Source: Clavibacter michiganensis subsp. insidiosus (GTDB taxonomy: Bacteria; Actinomycetota; Actinomycetes; Actinomycetales; Microbacteriaceae). From it: 64,000 bases of DNA. This document shows positions 1 through 7,094 of this stretch, in pieces. A program made the position numbers and the translations under genes. Every line of letters begins with the position of its first letter. Position 1 is the stretch's first letter. Location of the stretch: contig NZ_MZMO01000001.1 of NCBI RefSeq assembly GCF_002240565.1, forward strand, positions 1,550,001 through 1,614,000, written 5' to 3'. Under the pieces are notes generated by a model. That model did no database searches and was not told where the DNA came from. It saw only the letters and a program-made list of their open reading frames with translations.

Positions 1-943
1 CGCCCACGACCTGCGTCTCGCCGGTGGTGACGGACGGGAGCGCCGGGGCGCTCGGGAAGACGACGGTGCGCTGGAGCGGAGCGGGGTCGCCCGACCGCGC
101 GTCGAGGCGGTTCTGCACGGCGTAGAGCTCGTCGAGGAGCGCCCGGGCGTCGCGCGGCCGCTGCTCGGGATCCCGCGCGGTCGCCCACAGGACCAGCTCG
201 TCGAGCTCGACCGGCACGGACGCGTTGGCCGTGCTGGGGGTGGGCACCTGGTCGTTCGCGTGCTGGTACGCGATCTGCATGGGCTGCTCGCCCTTGAACG
301 GCTGCTCGCCCGCGAGCATCTCGTACATCATGATGCCGACCGCGTAGATGTCGCTGCGGGTGTCGGCGATGCCCCGCGTCACGAGCTCGGGGGAGAGGTA
401 CGCGATGGTCCCGAGGAGCGCCTGCCCCGTGGCCGTGTTCGCGCTGACGGCGCGCGCCAGGCCGAAGTCGCCGATCTTGATGCGCCCGTCGTCGGCCAGC
501 AGCACGTTCTCGGGCTTCAGGTCGCGGTGCACGATGCCGGCCTTGTGCGCGGCGGCGAGACCCGAGAGCACGGCCTCGAGGATGTCGAGGGTCTGCTCGG
601 GCGTCAGCCGCTCGTACTCCTGCAGCAGCTCGCGCAGCGTCATGCCGGGCAGGTACTCCATGACGAGGTACGCCATGTCGGAGTCCTGGCCCTGGTCGAA
701 GACGTTGACGACGTTGGGATGCGCCAGCCGCGCGGCGGAGCGCGCCTCCTGGATGAAGCGGTCGCGGAAGGCGCTGTCGTCGGCGAGGTGGCCGTGCATC
801 ACCTTGACGGCGACGCGGCGCTCGAGCCGCAGGTCGGTGGCCACGTAGACCGTCGCCATCCCGCCCCGCGCGATGCGGGACCTGACCTGGTACCGACCGT
901 CGAGGAGACGGCCGATCATGGGGTCGGTCGGGCTGGAGGTCAC
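1..943 (-). CDS. PknL-like serine/threonine protein kinase (3' end outside window)
   Basis: About 314 residues of a Hanks-type kinase are visible. They include the glycine-rich loop GGMATVY, the VAVK lysine, the catalytic loop HRDLKPEN, the metal-binding DFG and a following LGTIAYLSPE segment, then a linker rich in charged residues and proline. The expected membrane segment and any extracellular PASTA repeats lie beyond base 1. GTG at 943 is preferred over ATG at 919 because a TAGAAT -10 element ends 6 bases upstream, which suits a leaderless mRNA. An Rv2175c-like gene and a polyprenyl synthetase gene nearby resemble the mycobacterial pknL neighbourhood, where Rv2175c is a known PknL substrate. 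The PknL-type assignment rests on that context and is inference; that this is a kinase is certain. Confidence 0.93.
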   Translation of the reverse strand, partial: MTSSPTDPMIGRLLDGRYQVRSRIARGGMATVYVATDLRLERRVAVKVMHGHLADDSAFRDRFIQEARSAARLAHPNVVNVFDQGQDSDMAYLVMEYLPGMTLRELLQEYERLTPEQTLDILEAVLSGLAAAHKAGIVHRDLKPENVLLADDGRIKIGDFGLARAVSANTATGQALLGTIAYLSPELVTRGIADTRSDIYAVGIMMYEMLAGEQPFKGEQPMQIAYQHANDQVPTPSTANASVPVELDELVLWATARDPEQRPRDARALLDELYAVQNRLDARSGDPAPLQRTVVFPSAPALPSVTTGETQVVG

Positions 944-949
944 TGGATG

Positions 950-955
950 ATTCTA
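950..955 (-). promoter_or_regulatory. -10 element of the kinase gene, leaderless-type
   Basis: On the minus strand TAGAAT is followed by only six bases and then GTG at 943. With initiation about seven bases after the hexamer, the transcript would begin at or next to the start codon. No clear -35 was identified. Confidence 0.5.
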
Positions 956-1025
956 GGGATCGCCGGTGCCGGGGCCTCCCCGGCACACCGGTGCGCCGCC
1001 GGGCGGATGCACCTGCGGATCGGGG

Positions 1026-2300
1026 TCAGCCGATCTCGTCGAGCCACGTCCAGGCGGATGTCTCCCACTTGGCGTAGGCGTCCGGGTACGCGGAGTACTG
1101 CACGGCCTGCGCCGCCTGCGTGACGGTCATCGACTTCCAGCCGGCGATGTCGAGGAGGCCGCGGGTCGCGCCGGGGTTCGGGTTGACGCTCCCGCCGAAG
1201 AACGCGCGCGCCGCGTACACGGGGTCGTTGAGCTGGGCGGGCTGGCCCCAGCCCTGGCTCGGGCGCTGCTGGAAGAGGCCGATCGAGTCGCGGTCGCCCC
1301 AGTCGAGGTTGCGGAGGGTCGACTCCTGCGCCGCGGTGGCGAGCGCGATGACGAGTCCGTAGTCACTGACGCCGGCGGAGCGTCCGACCTGGACGATGAC
1401 GCGCGCGTTGCGGCGCATCTCGTCGGTCATGATCGTCGTCCCGTCCAGCGACGCGACCTGCACGACGGACGCGGACGCGTGCGGGATGGTGAGCTTGCTG
1501 CCCGCGTAGATGATGCTCGACCAGTTGAGGCCGTTGGCGTTGAGGAGGTCCTGCACGGTGACGCCCGACTTCGTCGCGATGCTGTGGAGCGTGTCTCCGG
1601 TCTCGATCGTGTACGTGCCGGAGAGACGTAGCTTCGCGGCGGGGGAGGTGCTGGCGGGTGCCGCGGGCGCGGCCGACGCGGCGGTGGAGCCGGCCCCCGG
1701 GATGGTGAGGCGGTTGCCGGGGAATATCGTGCTCGTCGCCTGGAGGCCATTGGCCTGGAGCACCGCCGATGTGGAGACGCCGTGCTTGCCGGCGATGCCG
1801 GTGACGGTGTCGCCCGCGACTACCGTGTAGCTCGCGCCGGACCCCGTGGACGCCGCGGTGGGTGCTGAGGTCGACGCACCGGATCCGCCGAGGGTGAGCG
1901 TCTGGCCGGGGAAGATCGTCGTCTTCCAGCCGAGGCCGTTCTGCGCGAGCACGGATGCGGTGGAGAGGCCGTATCGACCGGCGATGCTGGAGACGGAGTC
2001 GCCCTGCTCGACCACGTACGTGGAGGGAGCTGCCACGGTGGGGGCCGCTGCCGGGGTTGCCGTCGGAGCCGCGACGCGCGGGAGCTTGGTCTGCGTGGGA
2101 CCGGACTTGGCCTTCGGGATGCGCTTGACGGGGGCCGCCTCCGCGGGCGTCGCCATGCCGAGGCTCACCGCGAGGGAGCCGACGAGCACGATGGGCATGG
2201 TCGCGAGGAGCGCCTTGGAGCGGCGGTTCGCCGAGCGTCCTGTGGCGGTGTCCGAGTACCGGTGGGGGTCGCGAGGGGAGGTGGGTTCGGTCATGGGCAT
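1026..2300 (-). CDS. Secreted triple-LysM protein with C-terminal lysozyme-like domain
   Basis: A 424-residue envelope protein that probably binds and cuts peptidoglycan. After a basic N-terminus there is a hydrophobic signal or anchor segment at about residues 32-55 ending in an AEAA site. Three LysM repeats follow, each starting YxVxxGD(S/T), near residues 93-137, 157-200 and 230-273, separated by Ala/Ser/Thr/Pro linkers. The last 140 residues carry AAQEST and GLFQQRPSQGWG, typical of actinobacterial lysozyme-like or transglycosylase domains. ATG 2300 is preferred over ATG 2294 because GGAG lies 9 bases before it. A TAACGT -10 lies about 50 bases upstream. It sits between a kinase gene and that kinase's likely partner gene, so a role in kinase-controlled wall remodelling is plausible but unproven. 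Confidence 0.88.
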   Translation of the reverse strand: MPMTEPTSPRDPHRYSDTATGRSANRRSKALLATMPIVLVGSLAVSLGMATPAEAAPVKRIPKAKSGPTQTKLPRVAAPTATPAAAPTVAAPSTYVVEQGDSVSSIAGRYGLSTASVLAQNGLGWKTTIFPGQTLTLGGSGASTSAPTAASTGSGASYTVVAGDTVTGIAGKHGVSTSAVLQANGLQATSTIFPGNRLTIPGAGSTAASAAPAAPASTSPAAKLRLSGTYTIETGDTLHSIATKSGVTVQDLLNANGLNWSSIIYAGSKLTIPHASASVVQVASLDGTTIMTDEMRRNARVIVQVGRSAGVSDYGLVIALATAAQESTLRNLDWGDRDSIGLFQQRPSQGWGQPAQLNDPVYAARAFFGGSVNPNPGATRGLLDIAGWKSMTVTQAAQAVQYSAYPDAYAKWETSAWTWLDEIG

Positions 2301-2513
2301 GCTGGTCTACTCCGGCCGTCGTGCTCGATTCCCTGATGCAGGAGTTCCACGTTAACACGCAGGGAGAGAAAAGGGTACATAAGGGACGGATGTGACTGGA
2401 GTGAACAGTGACACGCGCCTTCGGCGGATAGGCAGGCGTTCCGGGCGTCGAAGCGCCTCGGCGTCCGGGTGCACGGTCCCGGGGACGGCGCAGGACGTGC
2501 CAGCATGTGAGGC

Positions 2514-2855
2514 GTGAACGAGCCCTATGCCGACCGCGAGTGGTCGACCGTCCCCGATCTCGTCGACCTCCTCGGTCTGACGGTCAGCCGCGTGCGCCGG
2601 CTCATCGAGGACAGGCGCCTGCTCGCGGTCCGCCTCGACGGCGTGCTCAAGGTGCCCAACGTGTTCCTGCGGGACGGCGAGCCGCTGTCCGAGCTGCGGG
2701 GCACGATCATCGTGCTCGGCGACAACGGATTCACCGACGAGGAGGCCATGCACTGGCTCCTCACGGAGGAGCCGAGCCTCGGTGCCGCCCCCATCGACGC
2801 CCTGCTGGCGGGCCGCAAGGCCGAGGTGCGTCGGGTCGCGCAGGCCAGCGCCTGA
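2514..2855 (+). CDS. Rv2175c-like winged-helix DNA-binding protein
   Basis: A 113-residue cytoplasmic protein. The N-terminal part (about residues 12-60) reads as a helix-turn-helix in which VPDLVDLLGLTVSRVRRLIE is the likely recognition unit. The remainder (IIVLGDNGFTDEEAMHWLL) matches the C-terminal part of the Rv2175c family. In Mycobacterium tuberculosis Rv2175c is phosphorylated by PknL, which abolishes its DNA binding; a kinase gene of that kind lies 1.6 kb away here. GTG 2514 is used as the start because the conserved family sequence begins right after it. The target sites and regulon are unknown. Family assignment is from memory of the sequence and the neighbourhood. Confidence 0.8.
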   Translation: MNEPYADREWSTVPDLVDLLGLTVSRVRRLIEDRRLLAVRLDGVLKVPNVFLRDGEPLSELRGTIIVLGDNGFTDEEAMHWLLTEEPSLGAAPIDALLAGRKAEVRRVAQASA

Positions 2856-2907
2856 ACCTCGCTCGAGCGGCCGCCGGCTGATCGGCCGGGTCTGACCCGC
2901 GGTCCGA

Positions 2908-4029
2908 TCAGGTGACGCGGCGCGTGACCGTGTCGACGAGCAGCTCGAGCTGGTTCCTCGCCCGGGCTCCGATCGGGGCCTCGCGCAGCGCGGCGAGCGA
3001 CTCGCGGACGTGACGGGAGATCATCCCCTCCACCTCGTCGAGGGCGCCGCTCTCGCGGAGGATCGACTGGACCGCGCGGATCTGCTCGTCGTCGAGGTCC
3101 GGATCCCCGAGGAGCGCATCGACCGTGCGGCGCACCCCGTCCGGCAGCCGCCGGCGCGCCAGCGCGATCAGCACGGTGCGCTTGCCCTCGCGCAGGTCGT
3201 CTCCGCTCGGCTTCCCGGTCACGGCGCTGTCGCCGAACACGCCGAGCACGTCGTCGCGCAGCTGGAAGGCGATGCCGAGCGGCAGGCCGACGGCCCGGAG
3301 CGCCGCCACCTGCTCGGGCGTCGCCCCCGCCAGGCTCGCGCCGACGACGAGCGGCGCCTCGATGCTGTACTTCGCGGACTTGTAGACGATCACGTTGTGG
3401 GCCCGGGCGAGCGTGTCGTCCTCGGGCACGGTCGGCCATGCGACCTCCTCGAGCACGTCGAGGTACTGGCCGAGCGTGACCTGGGTGCGCATCGTCGCGA
3501 GCTCGGCGCGGGTGGCGCGCGCCGCCGACCCGTCTGCCAGCGCCAGGAGCGAGTCGATGAGCAGCTCGTCGCTCCACCCCAGGAGGAGGTCGCCGAGGAG
3601 GGTCGCCCCCGCCTCGCCGAAGCCCGACGAGGATCCGCCCCAGCCGCTCGCCGCATGCAGCGCCTCGAAGCGGCGGTGGGCGGCGGGTCGGCCGCGACGC
3701 GTGTCGGAGCGGTCGATGATGTCGTCGTGGACGAGCGCCGCCGCGTGGAAGATCTCGAGGCCCGCGGCCACCCCGACGACCGCGCGATAGCCCGGTCGCT
3801 CCTCGCCCTGCGGCCGTCCGGCGGGGGAGGGCTCGAGGTCGATCACCGAGCGCCAACCCCAGTAGCAGAACTGCGCGCGGAACCGCTTCCCGCCTCTCAG
3901 CAGATCCGAGGAGAACTCCTGGATGGGCACAAGATCCGGGCTGATCTCCCGGAGTCCCGCCGCCTGGGCCGTCAGGAAGTCGTCGAGGCGGGTCTGGACG
4001 TGGCTGACGAGGCGGTCGCTTTCGGGCAC
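2908..4029 (-). CDS. Polyprenyl (geranylgeranyl-type) diphosphate synthase
   Basis: A 373-residue trans-prenyltransferase that condenses isopentenyl diphosphate with allylic diphosphates. The first aspartate-rich motif is DDIID near residue 104, the second is LRDD near residue 259, and GGKRFRA is the usual substrate-binding motif. These residues define the family, but product length cannot be read from the sequence; geranylgeranyl diphosphate or a longer chain is possible. Products may feed menaquinone, carotenoid or lipid-carrier synthesis. GTG 4029 is chosen because a TAGGCT -10 ends six bases before it. Mycobacterial idsA2 occupies a comparable place beside the Rv2175c and pknL genes. Confidence 0.9.
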   Translation of the reverse strand: MPESDRLVSHVQTRLDDFLTAQAAGLREISPDLVPIQEFSSDLLRGGKRFRAQFCYWGWRSVIDLEPSPAGRPQGEERPGYRAVVGVAAGLEIFHAAALVHDDIIDRSDTRRGRPAAHRRFEALHAASGWGGSSSGFGEAGATLLGDLLLGWSDELLIDSLLALADGSAARATRAELATMRTQVTLGQYLDVLEEVAWPTVPEDDTLARAHNVIVYKSAKYSIEAPLVVGASLAGATPEQVAALRAVGLPLGIAFQLRDDVLGVFGDSAVTGKPSGDDLREGKRTVLIALARRRLPDGVRRTVDALLGDPDLDDEQIRAVQSILRESGALDEVEGMISRHVRESLAALREAPIGARARNQLELLVDTVTRRVT

Positions 4030-4035
4030 CCGCCT

Positions 4036-4041
4036 AGCCTA
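4036..4041 (-). promoter_or_regulatory. -10 element of the polyprenyl synthase gene, leaderless-type
   Basis: TAGGCT on the minus strand, then AGGCGG and GTG at 4029. It is back to back with the -10 of the divergent DUF3040 gene at 4058-4063, so the two promoters share about 25 bases. Confidence 0.45.
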
Positions 4042-4057
4042 GCCAGGGGCAGGGAGC

Positions 4058-4063
4058 TAGAAT
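4058..4063 (+). promoter_or_regulatory. -10 element upstream of the DUF3040 gene
   Basis: TAGAAT. The main start codon is 43 bases downstream, but a GTG lies exactly six bases after the hexamer and opens a very short reading frame (see the next entry). Confidence 0.5.
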
Positions 4064-4069
4064 CCACAG

Positions 4070-4099
4070 GTGAACACCAACGCGTCGTCCCGAGCCTGA
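4070..4099 (+). promoter_or_regulatory. Possible nine-codon leaderless leader-peptide frame
   Basis: GTG at 4070 follows TAGAAT-N6, the spacing seen at leaderless genes in this window. It opens a frame encoding MNTNASSRA that ends in TGA at 4097-4099. The stop overlaps TGAGGGG, the likely ribosome-binding site of the DUF3040 gene whose ATG is at 4107. Translation of the leader could therefore be coupled to the downstream gene. No codon run suggests attenuation by a particular amino acid. It is an inference from spacing only. Confidence 0.3.
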
Positions 4100-4106
4100 G
4101 GGGAAC

Positions 4107-4502
4107 ATGATGCCGCTTTCCGAGCAAGAGCAGCGCCTGCTGGAGGAGATGGAGCGCAGCCTCTATCACAACGACGCAGACTTCGTGGCGACCGTCAGCG
4201 GTCGCCGCACCAGACCGAACTACACGATGGTCGTGGTCGGGGTGCTGGTCATCGTCCTCGGCATCGCCGCCCTGGCCGCGGGCGTCATCACCAAGCTGGC
4301 GATCATCGGCATCCTCGGCTTCGCGATCATGATCGTGGGGGCGCTCCTCATCTTCAGCCCGCGTGATGCGGGCGCCGGTACGCCGACCGCCTCCGCACCC
4401 CGGGCGCCGGGCCGCGGTTCCGGCAAGCGACCCTCCTCGTCCTCCTCCTTCATGGACCGGATCAACGAGCGCTGGGAGAAGCGCCAGGGCGGTCAGGACT
4501 GA
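4107..4502 (+). CDS. DUF3040 family small membrane protein
   Basis: 131 residues. The N-terminus begins MMPLSEQEQ and continues with LLEEMERSLYHND, the signature of DUF3040 proteins, which are common in actinobacteria and have no established function. Two hydrophobic segments at about residues 37-57 and 60-82 form a membrane hairpin, followed by a flexible Pro/Gly/Ser/Arg-rich cytoplasmic tail. Double ATG at 4107/4110; GAGGGG precedes them by 3-9 bases. The gene is followed by a strong hairpin terminator and then the mra promoter, so it is a separate transcription unit next to the dcw cluster. Conservation of that position in related genomes is remembered, not tested. Confidence 0.85.
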   Translation: MMPLSEQEQRLLEEMERSLYHNDADFVATVSGRRTRPNYTMVVVGVLVIVLGIAALAAGVITKLAIIGILGFAIMIVGALLIFSPRDAGAGTPTASAPRAPGRGSGKRPSSSSSFMDRINERWEKRQGGQD

Positions 4503-4543
4503 CCTCCATCTGAGGCGGTCCTCCACCGCCCTCCACTCGACCC

Positions 4544-4578
4544 GAAGGGGCCGATCCCGAACCGGGATCGGCCCCTTC
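4544..4578 (+). terminator. Strong hairpin terminator after the DUF3040 gene
   Basis: A perfect 16-bp inverted repeat (GAAGGGGCCGATCCCG and its complement) with a three-base AAC loop. The T-tract is poor, as is usual in actinobacteria. The interval 4503-4840 otherwise holds only the mraZ promoter/operator; I see no gene in it. Confidence 0.85.
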
Positions 4579-4774
4579 TCGTGTCCCCGGTATCACCCAC
4601 ATCCCTCCCCGGCGCCCTGCCGGCGGTCCTCCGGCCGCCCGCGGGGCGCTCCTGCATGTCCGCGGCGCGCCGGTCGCACGATTCCCCTCCACATCCCTCC
4701 CCTCGGGACAGGCCACGTATCCACAGGCATCGGGGGACACTCGCCACGAATTCACCTCGCGTCCCTGGCGGTGG

Positions 4775-4800
4775 GTGGAGGGCTGTGGAGTAAAGTGGAG
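4775..4800 (+). promoter_or_regulatory. MraZ operator: three GTGGAG repeats phased at 10 bp
   Basis: GTGGAG occurs at 4775, 4785 and 4795, exactly ten bases apart and in direct orientation, 41 bases before mraZ. MraZ is known to repress its own operon by binding G-rich direct repeats at about one-turn spacing. A TAAAGT hexamer at 4791-4796 lies between repeats two and three and could be the -10 element, so bound MraZ would block RNA polymerase. Repeat identity and phase are seen directly; the binding protein is inferred from the adjacent gene. Confidence 0.82.
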
Positions 4801-4840
4801 CAAGTCCTGAACCACGGCCGGAGAGACAGGGGGTGTCGGT

Positions 4841-5272
4841 GTGTTCCTCGGCACCCATTCGCCTCGTCTCGACGACAAGGGGCGGCTCATCCTCCCCGCG
4901 AAGTTCCGCGACGAGCTCGAGGGCGGCGTCGTCATGACGCGCGGCCAGGACCGCTGCATCTACGTGTTCACCACGCGGGAGTTCGAGGAGCTGCACGACC
5001 GCATGCGCCAGGCGCCGCTCGCGAGCAAGCAGGCGCGCGACTACATGCGCGTCTTCCTGTCCGGGGCGAACGCGGAGACGCCGGACAAGCAGCACCGCAT
5101 CACCATCCCGCAGGCGCTCCGCACGTACGCGGGCCTCGACCGCGAGCTCGCGGTCATCGGCGCGGGCAGCCGCGTCGAGATCTGGGACGCCGGCACGTGG
5201 GACGAGTACCTCACCGCCAACGAGAGCGCGTTCGCCGACACCGCGGAGGAGGTGATCCCCGGCCTGTTCTGA
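4841..5272 (+). CDS. mraZ: Transcriptional regulator MraZ
   Basis: 143 residues with the two tandem SpoVT/AbrB-like halves of MraZ. The first contains [17 protein letters not shown], the second [17 protein letters not shown]. MraZ forms a ring-shaped oligomer and autoregulates the dcw operon. GTG 4841 starts the conserved [11 protein letters not shown] segment, with a G-rich possible ribosome-binding site upstream. The three-repeat operator just before it supports autoregulation. The next gene is rsmH, the standard order. Confidence 0.97.
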   Translation: MFLGTHSPRLDDKGRLILPAKFRDELEGGVVMTRGQDRCIYVFTTREFEELHDRMRQAPLASKQARDYMRVFLSGANAETPDKQHRITIPQALRTYAGLDRELAVIGAGSRVEIWDAGTWDEYLTANESAFADTAEEVIPGLF

Positions 5273-5375
5273 CCCCGGCCCCTGACTCCCAGCCGTCCGA
5301 CGCCCTGCCGCACTTCCCCGGTGGCAGGTCGGGACGGATGGGGATCAGGAGCCGCGGACAGGACAGCGGGATGCC

Positions 5376-6332
5376 ATGGCCCTCGACGACATCCACACCC
5401 CCGTCCTCCTCGAGAGGTGCCTCGAGCTGCTCGCCCCCGCCCTCCAGGGCGATGGCGCCGTGCTCGTCGACGCCACCCTCGGGATGGCAGGCCACTCCGA
5501 GGCGTTCCTCGACGCGCTGCCCGGCCTCCGGCTGGTCGGTCTCGACCGCGATCCGGACGCCCTCGCGATCGCGGGGGAGCGGCTCGCCCGCTTCGGGGAC
5601 CGCGTCCACCTCGTGCACACGGTGTACGACGGCATCGGGCGAGCGCTCGACGGCCTGGGCATCGGCGAGGTGCAGGGCGTCTTCTTCGATCTCGGCGTCT
5701 CGTCGCTCCAGCTCGACCGCGTCGAGCGCGGCTTCTCGTACTCGCAGGACGCGCCCCTCGACATGCGCATGGACGGGACCGCGGGCCTCACCGCCGCCCA
5801 GGTGGTGGCGGAGTACGACGAGCTCGAGCTGCGGCGGATCTTCTACGACTACGGCGAGGAGAAGCTCGCCCCCCGCTACGCCAGCCGCATCGTCCAGGCG
5901 CGCGAGGTGGAGCCGATCATCACGTCGGCGAGGCTCGTGGAGATCATCCAGCAGGCCACGCCCGCCGCGGTGCAGCGGGCCGGGCATCCGGCCAAGCGCG
6001 TGTTCCAGGCGCTGCGCATCGAGGTCAACCAGGAGCTGAGCGTGCTGGCGCGCGCGATGCCTGCCGCGATCGACCGGCTCGCGGTCGGCGGTCGCGTGGT
6101 CGTCGAGTCGTACCAGTCGCTCGAGGACCGCATCGTGAAGCGCGAGCTGCGCGCCCGGTCCACGAGCACCGCGCCCGTGGGGCTCCCCGTCGAGCTCCCC
6201 GAGCACCGTCCCGAGCTGAAGCTCCTCGTCCGCGGCGCCGAGCTCGCGGACCAGCACGAGATCGCCCAGAACCCCCGCGCCGCTTCCGTCCGGTTGCGCG
6301 CCGCCGAACGAGCCAGGAGGCGACACGCATGA
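5376..6332 (+). CDS. rsmH: 16S rRNA (cytosine-1402-N4)-methyltransferase RsmH
   Basis: 318 residues, the normal length. The SAM-binding motif [14 protein letters not shown] lies near residue 33, followed by [10 protein letters not shown] and [17 protein letters not shown], all RsmH hallmarks. The enzyme methylates C1402 of 16S rRNA in the ribosomal P site. The stop overlaps the ATG of the ftsL-like gene (ATGA at 6329-6332), so the two are translationally coupled. The 103 bases between mraZ and rsmH hold no recognisable feature. Confidence 0.97.
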   Translation: MALDDIHTPVLLERCLELLAPALQGDGAVLVDATLGMAGHSEAFLDALPGLRLVGLDRDPDALAIAGERLARFGDRVHLVHTVYDGIGRALDGLGIGEVQGVFFDLGVSSLQLDRVERGFSYSQDAPLDMRMDGTAGLTAAQVVAEYDELELRRIFYDYGEEKLAPRYASRIVQAREVEPIITSARLVEIIQQATPAAVQRAGHPAKRVFQALRIEVNQELSVLARAMPAAIDRLAVGGRVVVESYQSLEDRIVKRELRARSTSTAPVGLPVELPEHRPELKLLVRGAELADQHEIAQNPRAASVRLRAAERARRRHA

Positions 6333-7003
6333 CCGATGCAGCACGCGCGACCGCGCGTCCCCGGATCCGGCCGTCCGCCGAGCCGCCCACCCGCCACATC
6401 GAGGTCGTGCCCACCCGCGGCCAGCGTCGCGCCCGACCGCGCACCGTCTACGCCGTGATCGTCGTGGGCGGGCTCTTCGCCGTACTCCTCGCGCAGCTGC
6501 TGCTCTCCATCGGCCTGTCCGACGGGGCGTACGCGATCCAGTCGCTGCAGCAGCAGCAGAAGGAGCTGGACCGCACCCACCAGGCGCTGACCGAGGACGT
6601 CGACCGGCTGTCGTCCCCGCAGAACCTGGCGCGGAACGCCCAGGCGCTCGGCATGGTCGCGAGCGCGTCGCCCTCCTTCCTCTCGCTCGACGGCACGATC
6701 CAGGGCACGCCGCAGGCCAAGGACGGCGCCACCACGGCGCTCACCGCCGACAGCCTCATCGGCAACTCGCTCCTCTCCGGCGTCCCGCTCACCATCGAGA
6801 GCGACCCGACGAAGCGCGCGGCCGCGCTCCAGGCCGCCACCGCGCAGGACGGCGCCGCCGCGGTCGACCCGGGCTCGGCCATCCCGGGCTCCGCCGAGGC
6901 GACCGGCGGCGTGACCGCCGGGACCCCGAGCGCGCCTCCCGCGTCGGGCGCGGCCCCCGGGCTAGCGTCGGCCCCGGCGATCCCGACCCCGCAGACCCGC
7001 TGA
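6329..7003 (+). CDS. ftsL: FtsL-like septum protein
   Basis: 224 residues. A basic N-terminal cytoplasmic tail is followed by one membrane segment (about residues 38-62, [20 protein letters not shown]), then a glutamine-rich coiled coil ([21 protein letters not shown]) and a conserved stretch [11 protein letters not shown] typical of actinobacterial FtsL. The remaining Ala/Ser/Pro-rich tail is low-complexity and longer than the classical protein. FtsL links FtsQ, FtsB and the FtsWI synthase at the septum. Sequence conservation is low in this family, so identification rests on topology, coiled coil and position between rsmH and ftsI. Confidence 0.85.
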   Translation: MTDAARATARPRIRPSAEPPTRHIEVVPTRGQRRARPRTVYAVIVVGGLFAVLLAQLLLSIGLSDGAYAIQSLQQQQKELDRTHQALTEDVDRLSSPQNLARNAQALGMVASASPSFLSLDGTIQGTPQAKDGATTALTADSLIGNSLLSGVPLTIESDPTKRAAALQAATAQDGAAAVDPGSAIPGSAEATGGVTAGTPSAPPASGAAPGLASAPAIPTPQTR

Positions 7004-7094
7004 CGCCGGGCCCCGCCGAGGGGCCGCCGACATCGCACGACACCGCTCCGACGGAGCACCGCACCGCACCGCAGGCACCGAGAGGAACCCCCGA

